Position numbers and translations under genes: made by a program. A stretch of 64,000 bases of DNA, taken from contig NC_034415.1 of NCBI RefSeq assembly GCF_002078875.1, forward strand, positions 18,753,975 through 18,817,974, in the 5' to 3' direction. The notes beneath the pieces were generated by a model. It did not search any database. It was not told where the DNA came from and saw only the letters and a program-made list of their open reading frames with translations. Numbering within the stretch: the stretch's first letter is position 1; each line of letters begins with the position of its first letter. The stretch comes from Numida meleagris. Its lineage: Eukaryota; Chordata; Aves; Galliformes; Numididae. Shown here in pieces: positions 1 to 11,855 of the stretch.

Positions 1-3000
1 ATATAATTCCAACCTCCTGCTGCGAGCAGGTAAATAAAATAGAATTGCTGTAGTCTATTTGCTGGGAATATGACCAACCTGCCTCAAGACACTCCTTTTT
101 GTGATTATGTTTAAAAAAACGAAGCACATTAAGTGTAAATCTGAAGTCATTAGGCCTTCCAGGTAATTGAGTTTTTCTGCTTTTTTACAAGAAATGCAAT
201 ATTTATTTCATCCACCTGACCATGCTCCTCACTGGCTGTCCCCTGGATGAAGGAGTGCTGATTACCTTTACAACCAGAGTATCTCTAGCCAAGCACTCAA
301 ATGAAAATGTTCTAGGAAAAGCTTTGATTTTGACACATTGGATTTTTCTGCTTGAAGAAAAAGGACCATCAGATCAGATTTATCAAAAAGAATTCAGCCA
401 TTTTACCTATAGCCACCTCAACCGCTATTATTACAGACAGGAAAGCACATTTCAGGCACCTTTCTAAAAAGGCACTGTCACTCGTGAACATGGGGAATTT
501 CACATACATTACACTGGAGAAGTAGGAGGAGAGGAGTCCCAGTGGGCTCCTTACTGCTCTCTACAATACCCTGAAAGGAGGTTGTGGTGAGATGGGTATT
601 AGCCTCTTCATCCAGGTAACAGTGATAGGACAAGAGGCAATGGCTTTAAGTTGCACTAGAGGAGATTCATGTTGGATATTAGGAACAATTTCTTCTCCAA
701 AAGGGTGGTGAGACACTGGCACAGGCTGCCCAGGGTGGTGATGGGGTCACCATCCCTGGAGGTCTTCAAGAACCGTGGGGATGTGGCAGTGAGGACATCA
801 TCAGTGGGCATGGTGGAGATGGGTTGGACTGGGTGATTTTAATGGCCTTTTCCAACCTTAAGGTTTCTGTGATTCTACACACTAACTATACGCGTGCATT
901 TTAAATATCCTGCTGCATTCACATGAGCACTAGCAATTCATTCACAACTCACTGCATTTTCCTGTTCATAGCAATATATCCTTCATTTAACAGTAAGAAC
1001 ATTTTACCTGTATAGAACACAAGTAGCTTTGCTCTGAGTCACCAATTGCCCTGGTGAGGTTGTTAGCAGATATTTACTCCATCACTCTCTCAGCTGCACA
1101 ATGTGTAGAATGGAGATAACACTGACTATTGCAAAGCACCTTGAGATTTAACAGAGAAAAAAATTTTAGAGTGCAAATTTTATGGAATGTGAATTGGCAT
1201 AATCCAGCATTAAGTAATGTGCTTGTGTATGGCTTGTGAAATATCTCATGGATATCAGGCCTTTTCCCATCACCTGCTGCTTTGGCTGCTGAGTCCTGGC
1301 TTGCATGCCCCATGCCCAGCTCTCAGGTGCTGCTGAATCACAGCCCAGCCAGATCCCCACACTGACCTCCCAGTCCCAGCTTCCTGTCCACCCGGCTTTG
1401 GTCTCCAGACACAGTGAACTCACTGCAGGCACTGCTCTCTATGCAGTTGTCCCTTTCCACAGATGCTCTGGACAGGGTGTTACGTTACCTCATGCTCCTC
1501 AGGCCACCTGAGAGCTGCAGCCATGTCATTCCAGGGTTTCCATGCACAAGAAAGAAGAGTTCAGAAAGATCTCTGTTGAGCAGATCAACCTGTTATAAGA
1601 CCTAAGACTGACTGTGGGTTTTTCCTCGTACAGAAAAACAAGTGTTATTGGCTTTTCAGTTTCATGATTCGTATTTAAAATAGGTTAGGGATAGGTTAGG
1701 GTAAAGAGGTAAAAGAAATATGCCCTTGAGACCATGAACTATTAAAAAAATAATAAATAAAAATCAATCCACAGACTTTAAGCAGAAATAACTCCCAGGA
1801 AAGTCAGTCAAATGGCACAACAGGGCTGTGTGGAAGACACTGAGGCACTGATGCCTCTTGCACAGACACTGAAACTCAGAGGAAAAAGCGCTATTCAGCA
1901 TTTGAGCCATTTTGGTACTTTGTCAACCATGCTTGTCAAAAAAAAAAGAAGAACCTTCTATTTTTTCTTTCTTTCTTTTTGCATTTAATAATGCAGCTCA
2001 ACTCCCTTGCTCGGCCTGGAAGCAAGACCAGATCACTGTGGTAAAATCAACATTAAAAAAGAGTGAGATAGGGGATTGAGGCTGAGATTGAAACAAACAA
2101 GGCCCAGAGATGTCAGTGGAGATACTGGCCAAGAGATAACTGCAGATCAGCTCTAACGAGTTTTTTTTTTCTTTTTTTTTTTGTGGGGTATGAGTTACTC
2201 CATGAGTCAAAGGAGTATTTTTTAAGTAACAAATTAAATGCTGCACAGGAATTAATTGTTGCATTCTTAGCTGCTGATTAGTCACAAATATCACAATATG
2301 TGGCTAAGTGATGTCATCTCTCAAACTCTCATCTCAAACAAACATAACGAGGAGGTGATAACATGAAGTTGGCTGGAAGTCATCTGAGGGAAGAGGCATG
2401 AAGAAGTAGCTGCTGAAAAGGTCATTTTAGTCTTGACCAGACATGATTTTCAAGGAGAAATTACCTTACTTGCATCTCCATGAACTCTGACAAAGCAGAG
2501 CTCACTTCTTTGTTCCCACATTTGAGAGCAAATAGCATTTTTTCCTTATAAATCATAGTGACTAATGAGAGTTGATCATACATTGTGGAGGGGAAATGGA
2601 TTCTAGGGGGAAAACCAGCAGAAGTGAGTGGAGATGAGAGCTGCAAAGCTCGCTGTCCAACATGTGCTGCGAAAGGAAAAATGATGGAAATCATCATTCT
2701 CTGCAGCACTTGGAAAACATTTACCATAACATCTAATTTTCGGTTACCTAATTAATTTGCATTATGCTTTTGTCTACACATATCTAGTCTTGGCTTAGGT
2801 TACACCCTTCTCAGGACAGATCCTTGAGTATAGATTTGTGCACTCACTCTGACAGTAGAATCCTGGTAAGAAATCCCAGATTTCCTACATTACAAACAAT
2901 AAAGTATTTTGCCAGATAAAGTAAATAAATTCCCATTCCATAAACTGTTTAAATAGAAGTGTAGTTCATGATGATGGGCTATAGAAAATAAACTTCTAAA

Positions 3001-4718
3001 ATTCATAAAATCTGCATTCACTGTACACTTAAATGTATCACAGGACCTGTATTCATTCTGCGTGTTTTCCATAGCAGTTATATATATAAATTTGGGTTTT
3101 TCATTGCTTTCAAGACAGTTGCCATGGATCTTAAAGGACGTTCTGTGATTGTTTTTGAGGCTAATGTTTAAAAGAACTATTTACGACAGTTGATGGTCTC
3201 CCATAACCATTCCCCACTTCAGACAAGCCTAGTTTTTTAGTTTTTTCATTTGTTCACATGATGAGTTTTAAGATAATCTCAGAACATTCATAAAGAAACA
3301 GTATGAAATCTTATATTAAGGGATCTTGGATGTGAGATCATGAGGTGGAGCAGCACTGGCAAAAAAGGGAGAAGATTGCAATGCTGCTATCAAGTTCATA
3401 GCATAAATGGTTCACTCATTCAAGTGTTCTCAGTGGCAGAAGATTCAACTCTTTCTGCAGTAAAATATTTCACTAAAATAATTTTAGCACTAAGAGTAAA
3501 ATGATTGAATGATATACATGGCACTATCTGTCTCATACTAATCCTAGCTTTTTTTTTTTCTCTTAGGCCTTATTACTTACTCTGAATATGGGAATGAAGA
3601 TTTAATAAAGCACTTCCTTAAGTACTACTTGCCTTAGAACTGAAACAATTGTATGTATTTTATTTTTTAAATCAGCCAACCCCTATGCTCTGATATTAAC
3701 AATCACCTGCAAGGAATTCCAGACTTGAAAAAGCAGTATGATAAGGCCATTCTTTCAGACTCACTTGCAGGAACACAGAAGCCCTAATTAAAAGAAAGTT
3801 AAAAGGAATAGAAAATTGTGCTGCCGTGCAAAGCCTGAAAAAATCTAAGCTTGTGCACAGAGACCCCCTTATTGTTCAGTGTTTTTTGGCAAGCCTAGAG
3901 GCATAAACAAAAGGAATGAACACTGCAAGTAAAAGAAACTAAGACAGGGGTGTGATATGGAGTGAAGATGCAGAATATAAAGCATGTTGGAAAAAACAAT
4001 TTGGAAACAATAAGCAAAAAATAAACTAACCCCAGTCATTAAAATAAACCAGAAATTTATACTAGTGCAGCAAAGCTGTGAACATGCATTCAGGCCCCTC
4101 TGTGAATGTTAACCATCTTCTTACTGAAACCAGCACAATCTACAGGTGTTTCCATCAAGCTTATAAAGCTGTATTGTTATGCCACGAAGATTGTCATCAT
4201 CTAGAAATACGACAAAGTGGATATGCTGATTATCACACATTCCACCTGCAAGTAATAAAGCAGCATGCCTCCAAATCCAGTCTCACATATCCAAATGCCG
4301 CATAAAGGAGGCATCTTGAAAAATGCTCTCTTCCCTATAAATACTGTTGAGACAGGCTGCTTTCTTGCTTATGTCTTAATGCATTTAATTGAAAACCCAA
4401 GGCAGCTGTTACGCTGGGATTCATTTCATTACGGTCATAAAAATAACGGACGTTCAACACAGAGCTGAATACAGATTGCAGCCAAAGCTATTTACTAATT
4501 CCTTTTTCCCTGATGGCTGAGAGAACTAACCACAAGTTTGAAAGGCCAAAAATACAAAGCAAAAAAACATTGCAGTGAGTTTAGCAGGTACAAGTCCAAG
4601 TAATTTCTTACTAGAGACTAGCAATTAAGAGAACACAGAAAATGGTGATCCAAGCAACAGGCTGCAGCTCAAGCAATAGACACTGTATGGTCTGTGCTCT
4701 TTCTTCATTCAGCCACAG
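1..4718. other. intergenic, mostly unique AT-rich DNA
   Basis: No recognisable gene. The only clear element is the CR1 fragment at 545-877. There is a TTTC-rich run near 1967-1982, a T-rich tract near 2160-2181, and two copies of an 11-base TTAGGG-containing unit at 1681-1702. A minus-strand open block at 2461-2680 ends close to a consensus-like splice donor and is listed as a weak finding. This stretch lies downstream of GIPC2 in that gene's direction. Confidence 0.6.
545..877 (+). mobile_element. CR1 LINE 3' fragment
   Basis: A 5'-truncated CR1 retroposon in sense orientation. Typical CR1 3'-region landmarks occur in order: a 'ctgaaaggaggttgtggtga' block near 571, 'aacagtgataggacaagagg' near 618, 'acaggctgcccagggtggtg' near 721, 'catccctggaggtcttcaag' near 750, and the 'ttttccaacctt...gattcta' tail ending near 877. 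It is diverged and has no open frame of note. CR1 is the dominant LINE of birds and reptiles. Confidence 0.93.
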
Positions 4719-4961
4719 CTAGAAGCTAAGCAGATCTTGGATCTTCATCTCATACAGCCTGGGCAATTCAAGGTCTACCCCTGACTGCTGAAGACCAGAC
4801 CTAAAACCCAGTTGTTCCTGGGGATAAGATGAAGCTTCACCTTGATTCTCTGCTTCTGCTTCTGGAAAGAGGTCATACTTGTACCTTTCAACATTTGTTT
4901 TTATTATAGTTAGACCCTTTATTTGCTGGTTCACTTCATAGATAATGAAAACATACCAACA
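4719..4961 (-). other. open, coding-like block (unassigned)
   Basis: The minus strand is open from about 4961 to a TAG at 4719 (about 80 codons). The composition is hydrophilic and rich in Q, E and L, including a run FPEAEAENQGEASSYPQEQ, which reads more like a coding tail than random AT-rich DNA. There is no initiator with convincing context and only a weak AG before about 4936. It abuts an LTR element. It could be a decayed exon, a last exon of an unknown gene, or chance; I do not recognise a family. Confidence 0.2.
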
Positions 4962-4972
4962 TTAAAACAACA

Positions 4973-5499
4973 TGCTGTTTTGATTTTTGCCAACGGTTTA
5001 CAGGCGTTCGGCCTGGTTCCATGACGAATGGGACAGGGGACGCACGGACCCACACCTCAGGAAAGGGAAAAGGGAAAAAAGGGTAAGGAGATGGGCCTGA
5101 GAGCAAAAACAGGAGCAACAATCTGAGGAGAAACAAACTAATTTACTAAATAAGATATCAGAATGTAAAACAACACACTATAATAGAATATAATTACAGT
5201 TTAAGCTAATAAATCCAATACAATGAGAGAGAATGTCCACAAATCAAGGTAGGCCTTACTCTAATACCAGCGATAAGATGGCTGGGGATTGAGATGCTGC
5301 CAGGACGAAAGACGGGCGGAAAAAGAGCAAGGTCTTGTGATCTGCGAGTTTTTATCTTTCCCTCTGGCTGGAAAACAGTAACAGGGTCGCGAAGTCCCCT
5401 GGGGAATGTAGTAGTCCCTCTCTTCTGAGAATCAGGTACATACACTACGTGATGTTATGATGTGGAATACCAATAACCAAAAATCATAAAACCATGACA
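4973..5499 (-). mobile_element. solo LTR, avian endogenous retrovirus type
   Basis: Read on the minus strand, the element begins TGTCATGGTTTTATG near 5499 and runs through a segment around 5447-5480 resembling the U3 start of avian LTRs. It has a TATA-like GATAAAAACTC near 5350 and a long pyrimidine-rich part near 5045-5130, and it ends close to CAGCA at 4973. No gag, pol or env sequence flanks it, so it is probably a solo LTR. No target-site duplication was seen and the ends are approximate. The family assignment rests on memory of LTR style, not on a search. Confidence 0.55.
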
Positions 5500-7340
5500 A
5501 TTTTGATAACATAGAAAGAACGAGGTCTGCTTCTGCTTTTGCAGTCTTACAAATAGAATTTGATGACTATCAAGTTTGGTCATGCTAATGGCAAGCAGCC
5601 ATTGGGCATTTCAGATATCCTTAGCAATGCAGCTGACATTTGTCATTCTGTTGATCAGTTTCTGTATCTGTTAACCAGAAGTTTAGCATTCATAGAGATA
5701 CATCAAAAATGGTTCATGGGTCTTAAAACCTAAGCTCATCAATTAAAATTACATGTAAAAATACCCACTGGATCCTTATTTTGAAAATAAGGATGTGTGA
5801 ATGATTTTGATAGAGATTTCAATACCGTGAATGCCTAGAGAACATAAGTTGCAATGGATTTTGCCATACTTTCTTTTCTATTTCAAGACCGAGACTGTTC
5901 TTATGGATGAAGGAAAAAAAAGTTGTAAAGTAGAAGGAGTAAACAAATCACTTGTAGATCATCTTGGTTACAAGCAAAACCTCTAATTGTAAGTTTGTCA
6001 TTAAAGATTTTTCCACTAAACTAAAAATTTAATTCCATGCTTAACCATTCACTATTCTGCAAGCCTATTTCCTTATTAAAAACAAACAAACAAAAGATTC
6101 AGGAATACTTTGTCAAAACAATGTTTTTAATAAACAGAAACTTGCAGTCTGAGATACTGCTTAAGTATTGTGGCGCAATATGTTTCTCCAATTATAGTTC
6201 ATCTTAAATTCAAATACTATCTTTTGTTTAAGATGTTAATTAATTTGGTTCATGCTCCTAGAAGAAATGTTATTAGTAAATATTTAGCTGTTCTTTCCCA
6301 GAAGAAGACAGGAAAAAAACCCAATATGAAGAATATTCAGTAATAAAAATTAGAACTTCATAATGAATCTCGCTGTCATTCTCTCTGCCTCCATGAAAAG
6401 TTCACTCAGATATGCAATGCCTTCAGAAACAAAACAGAAAACCTACAGGGACTGTTGTTTTCAACCCTTAGGTTCAGGCAAACCTATGTCTGTATAACAA
6501 GAAAAGAAATTACACTTCCAAGATTAAAAAAAAGCTTACCACTTATCAGGCATTAATTCATTAATTTAAGTTAGATTCATGAGCCCACACGCCTGGTGAA
6601 AATTAACAGGGCAGGATACTGGGTACATCTCAGCAATTGGTCAGGGATCCATAAAAGCATGTCTGCTGTGCAAAATCATGGCGGCTGAGGACCCAACATT
6701 CACATTAATCCTGCATCAAGCTCTCTAGAGCTAGTCCAACTTGTAGGCTCAACCCTTCTTAGGAACTGCTCTGTATGGTAAAGCTCTTTTTTTTCCTTGA
6801 TCTACCACCATGCCAGCACTGCTGTAAGACCCATATAGTTCTTGTATCAAATTCCAGAGACAACGCTTGGGACACAAGTCTAGGACAACCAGATTAAACT
6901 AAGTGAGATAAAGATTTAGGAAGAAAGATTTGGATTTGTTCCTGCAGTCAGTCTGAACTCTCAGGAAACACCTAATGTGAACTATACGCTGGAGCCACCA
7001 GGTGAACCTTCGAATATTCATTACTCTTTTCTCACACCGCTGTATTCTGAATATTTTCCAGAGCATTCTTCCTACACATCACAACAGAAATGACTAAGAA
7101 GTGGAACTGGTAGATACCCTCCCATTTCAAATAATAAACATTTATTTCTCACTGATTTCTCCTCTTTCAAGCACCATATAGTAAAATCAAGTTTATGACA
7201 ATTAGGAAACCTTCACTTGATATTCAGCTACAAAGACAACTGCTACAAAAACAACAGGTACATTTTTCTGAAAGAGCTCAGGCAGAAATAGAAATTCCAA
7301 CTGCCACTGTTTAAAGAAAACTGGAAAAGCTGCTCACTGC

Positions 7341-7388
7341 CTCTCTCTGATTGCTTGCTACAAGCTTGTTGCAGGCAATCAGAGAGAG
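7341..7388. repeat. 48-bp near-perfect palindrome
   Basis: Two 24-base halves meet at the AAGCTT at 7362-7367. Outward from the centre 22 positions form Watson-Crick pairs, one is G-T (7355/7374) and one is T-T (7359/7370). The outer arm is CTCTCTCTGATTGC at 7341-7354 and its exact reverse complement at 7375-7388. No flanking transposon ends are evident. Confidence 0.9.
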
Positions 7389-8708
7389 ATCAGCCTAAAC
7401 GCACCAGGAGATTGCTTCTAGTTACTGTACAGACCTTGTCATGTTCAGTTTAAAGCCGTTCTGAGTTTCAATGAAAAAAAAAAAAGAAAAAAGTTGACAA
7501 AAAGAAAAACACCTCCTGTCTCAATTTTCTTTTTTATTTTCATTCCCCGAAACTCACACAACTGAGTACACCCTTCCTGGGGAGAATGCCTGTACTGCAG
7601 ACTGCACCTTCATAATGATAGACCGTTATTATTTACAAGCGCCTTACAGAAACCAACAGGTGAAGAATATCTTAGACTTTAAAATCTGTAAATTTGTTTA
7701 TATTTTTGTAAGCTAAATCACAAATCTTTCAGAAGATCATGACATTTAAAGGCAGATGTCTTAGAAATCATAGAGAGTCAAACAAGAAGAAAACAATATT
7801 GAATATCAATGATTGATTTAATCCAATTTAAGCTGTTACGTTTTGAAGTTTGCAGCAAACATGCAGTAGGTTTCAAAGGTGTATTAACACCCTGACATCA
7901 AACAATTCTCATGAGATGTTCCCATAAAAAACAACATACAACACAAAAAGCAGAAGCTCACATTTAAAAAAAGGAAAAAATCTGCAATTTGCTTTTTTGT
8001 CCTTCGCATATAATGCTTGAAAAGCTTTTCGCTCTGCATTACGTCTTCCCTGATAGCTTTTTCTTAATAAATTATTTTAAATTATCTTGACTCAAAGATC
8101 AATATTTAATTTTCAAATACGAAGGACAAAGTTTTCAGAGTTTCATGATATCACAAAAACTAAAAAGGAAATACAGACATTGTGTAGAATTACAAATTTG
8201 AATAGCAGACAATATTTTCATGAATGCACGATTATACTAGTAACTATTTAAATACCCATGGCACTATGAATAGGGTTGCATAAAATCAATTTTGTAGCTG
8301 AAGCAACATCTGGCATACTAAAGGTGTCTCAAAAGATGTATCAGTAATTTTCAAAATTAGCTCATTTAAAAGTGTGAAATATTCATTGCTGGCCATGTTT
8401 TTAAGCTTATGAGCTCAGAACTTTATGATTTCATTAAATCCCATTTCTGCATCTAAAACCTTTTGCTTGTGGAGAAAAGTATGGGTGTTCTTTCCATCAT
8501 CTTGAATACAGCAGTAAGCCTGGAAGTAAAGCCACAAACAATTGCACCTATCTGTCAGCTCCCTGCAGACTGTGCAGCAAATTATGAGAATTAGTTACTT
8601 TTCAAATAGCTTTCAAGGCTGACTTACTATCTTCTCTCATTCCACCTCAGATTCTGAGAAAAAGATGAAGGAAGAAAGGACTATTTAGCATCTATCCAGC
8701 TCCACCTG

Positions 8709-8779
8709 CAGCATTACAGTTGGATTTGATGATCTTGAAGGTTTTTTCCACCCTAGATAATTTGATGATTCTATATACT
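8709..8779 (+). mobile_element. CR1 3' tail remnant
   Basis: About 70 bases matching the extreme 3' end of CR1: 'ttggatttgatgatcttgaa', then 'ggttttttccaccctagata', then the 'gatgattctata' terminal motif. The rest of the element is missing or too diverged to see. Confidence 0.7.
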
Positions 8780-11540
8780 CAGAACCAGATGCTTACAGTG
8801 CTACTCTGATTAGTACTTATGTTGACTAGACCCAGTACTTCAGATTAATTTGAGAGATTTTGGTAGCTACATTAAACGATATTTTCACCCTACAAAGCAT
8901 ACAAGTACTCTGCTGTTGTTATTAGCTAAGTTTTAGATGGATCTGCAAGCTGTATATAATTAGTAAAACAACATTAATTTCCTACAGAAATAATTACAAA
9001 GGGCAAAGGTTATTTACCATACTTTAGAATGTAATGAGATTTTCATGTGACATCTTACTCATGCATAGCTGGAAAGTGCAAGCAATCTGTTAAACTGGGT
9101 ACTGGTATCATTATGCCACATGTGCTGGAAATAGTGTATGCGCAAGTGAAAACTCAGAAAAAATAAGATATATCAACTTATTAAATAAAGTGTTAGTAAC
9201 TTTAGTAAGCGTTAGTAAAATTGCAATCACTATCTAAATCTCAGTTCTCCAATAAACTCCATAAATGACGTGAGAGATCACTGCATGAGTGTTTCAGAGG
9301 TTATCTTGCTATTTTAAGCAATCTAATAAGACAAATTATGGTTTAAGGACATATTTCTTGAGCGTTAATTTTTCAAAATAAAATGAATAGCCAAAACACA
9401 TGATGAGTTATCTGCTACATATAACAGGTTATGTATTATTTTGTAATACAACTTTTGTAATGCAACTGTATAGTGTATTGCTGTTTAAGAAGGAAACATT
9501 TAATTTTTATAATCAACAGCATATTGACTATGATTATTAATGTATATAAATGTTTTCAAACATTTTCATAAAATTTGAAATATATGTAAAAGAATGTAAG
9601 GTTCACACGGAAGCAACACCAACTTTTAGCACTTAATTCTTGACAATTCAATTTTCCTGTTCACCTAAAAGAAGTTTAAAGAATGATACAGTCCACAATA
9701 CTGTAACCTTTCATTACCAAAAGTACCTTAGCTGGAGGAATCCTGTGCAAGGCAGAGAGTGCTCAACTGCAGCAGATTGTGAGATCGGACTCACTGTTAT
9801 TAAATACAGACAAAAGCTATTCAACCTGTACTCTTCTCCCTAAAATTGCATTTCTAAAAATAATATTCCCTTGTGGTCCCATTTCAGCAATGGAATGTAA
9901 AGAAAATTAATCATCTGTTCATAACGTTTCTTTATTTTCCTTTTAATAATAAATTTTTCAAGTAAAACTATTTATTTTTACTTCTCATAACTTGAGAATA
10001 GCCTAAATTTTTGTAAATGTGTATGTATTACTATATATATGAAATTTATAATTACCACACCTATTTGAAGATACATACATATTTCATCCCTGGTAACACT
10101 GGTTATACAAGGCACTTGTACAATGCAATTTTGACACGTATGAACTTTCTTAAATACAATGAAATGACTGATCTCCATACGTCTCTGTATTAATCATTTC
10201 ATAAAAATGAATATCTATATTATACAAAAGCTTATCCTTAAATTAGAGATAGAGGAGCAAAACAATCACAATAGCCTTTATAAAAATGACAACAATCCCC
10301 TCAAACAGTGTTTACAATACCTCACAGTCAGACCCCATATTTTTGTTCAATTTCATTTTCAAGGATACTCATTATGTGTTATTTGGTTAAAATGTAAATT
10401 GCATATATTTTTTCAAAAAAATCAAGATCACTATAATTATCACTTGAAAATTACGTTTTCTAAGTAAACAGGCAAATATCTGTCTTGTTTAAAATCTAAC
10501 ACAGCAATAACTGAAAAAGAATACAGTTATAAGTAAAAACAAAACTCTATTCTTCATTAAGTATAGAGTGAACAGGAGGATAAATGCAGACATAGCAGAT
10601 GTGGTAAGAGTTAATTTTTAAGTCTGAGATTTATTAGTAAAGCATTATCAATTAAAAATAGATGTTTATGTACAGTATAATTTGAAATCCTAAAATCTAA
10701 GATAATTTTATGTTTTAGACATTCATTTTCAACCAAACTGCAGTTGTGACCATACAGTTATGCCTACTGATTTTGGGCACCTTCTAAAATATTTCTACAC
10801 TGCCATTCTGAGAAAAAAATAAACAACAACAACAGATAAGATACGGGGGAACTTCACAGGATTTTAGCAAGGTATTTATTATATGCAAAGATCGGTGAAG
10901 CACTTAGTCGTGTACTACAGTCTCCAGCGCCAGACCACAGATATCATTCAAATATCTCAATGGTAATCAAAATTAGAATTTGTTTCTCATTATGCAGTAG
11001 CTATTGTGATAATATGGCATCTGAATAAAGCAGCAGATTCCTGCTCTAGGTATTTCTACTAAATCATTTCAGAAATACTGAGGCAGTGTTGTTATGACCA
11101 AAAATGAAAGCAAGTCATTTTCATTTTAAGGTCATAGTTTTTTTTTTTTTTTTTTTCCAGAGGAATTTACTTTTTCCTGAATTCAGGTTCTCCAGAGGCA
11201 GGGTGGCTTCTTCTCAGCTTTGTCTACTGAAAAGTCTACAGCCAGGCCAAAAAGTACGGCTCTCGGCCTGCCTGAATGCTTAAGAACCAGCAGATCAAAG
11301 AGCTGCAGTGTGTTGATGATTATTTTTTTTATATATAATGTTAATAAATCTTTCTTAGGAAAAAAAAAGAGATAATCCAAAAAATGTTGTTGCATATATC
11401 TATCACTCTTCAAACCAGATGCCAAAGTACATAAAATGCATGTATAAATATATCTACTTGACTATTCTCCTCTCAGTGATTTCTATATGTAAATTAAATG
11501 TTCATTTTAAATGTGCAGTTGTTAGACCTTTGGGTTTATC

Positions 11541-11546
11541 TTTATT
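11541..11546 (-). terminator. GIPC2: candidate GIPC2 polyadenylation signal
   Basis: AATAAA on the minus strand, 155 bases after the GIPC2 stop codon. It is the first such hexamer downstream. Whether it is used, or a more distal signal gives a longer 3' UTR, cannot be told from sequence. Confidence 0.35.
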
Positions 11547-11700
11547 TCTGTTAGAAACTTCTCTTTGTAAAATAAAGTTTCTGATAAGAATATTTATACA
11601 GAGCACCCTAGAATTACATCAATAAAATATCGGTATTCTGACATATGTCTTTCAAAGTCATTTTATATTTTTGAATAGAGAGCTATAATCTTCACAATTC

Positions 11701-11855
11701 TCATTCCAGTCGTCCTTGCTTAGCATCCCCTATTGCTCCCCACACATCAAAGACAAACTCATCTGGAAATGCAAAGTCTCCAAGCGTTTCATCCAATGCC
11801 ACTGCAAATTCGTCTGGGTTTTTCTTGTCTCTTCCTGCTTCCACCATTGTTGCAG
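11701..11855 (-). CDS. GIPC2: GIPC2 coding exon 6 and stop
   Basis: The last two bases of residue 268 to residue 318, then TGA at 11703-11701. The acceptor is TTGTTTTTAG before 11855. It encodes [20 protein letters not shown] and the [19 protein letters not shown] block, the C-terminal half of GH2. The tail KQGRLE differs from the mammalian KRRGL. Confidence 0.95.

Larger units (their letters stand above)
5500..11540. other. intergenic flank downstream of GIPC2
   Basis: AT-rich DNA without a recognised gene. Contents: perfect 11-bp-arm inverted repeat at 5772-5794, 48-bp near-perfect palindrome at 7341-7388, short CR1 tail at 8709-8779, and a T19 run at 11138-11156. The part nearest 11540 may belong to a longer GIPC2 3' UTR; several further AATAAA hexamers on the minus strand (for example near 10875 and 9970) would allow this. 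Confidence 0.6.

Noticed and set aside
1681..1702. TTAGGG-like telomeric sequence
   Set aside because: Only two imperfect 11-base units; not an interstitial telomere array.
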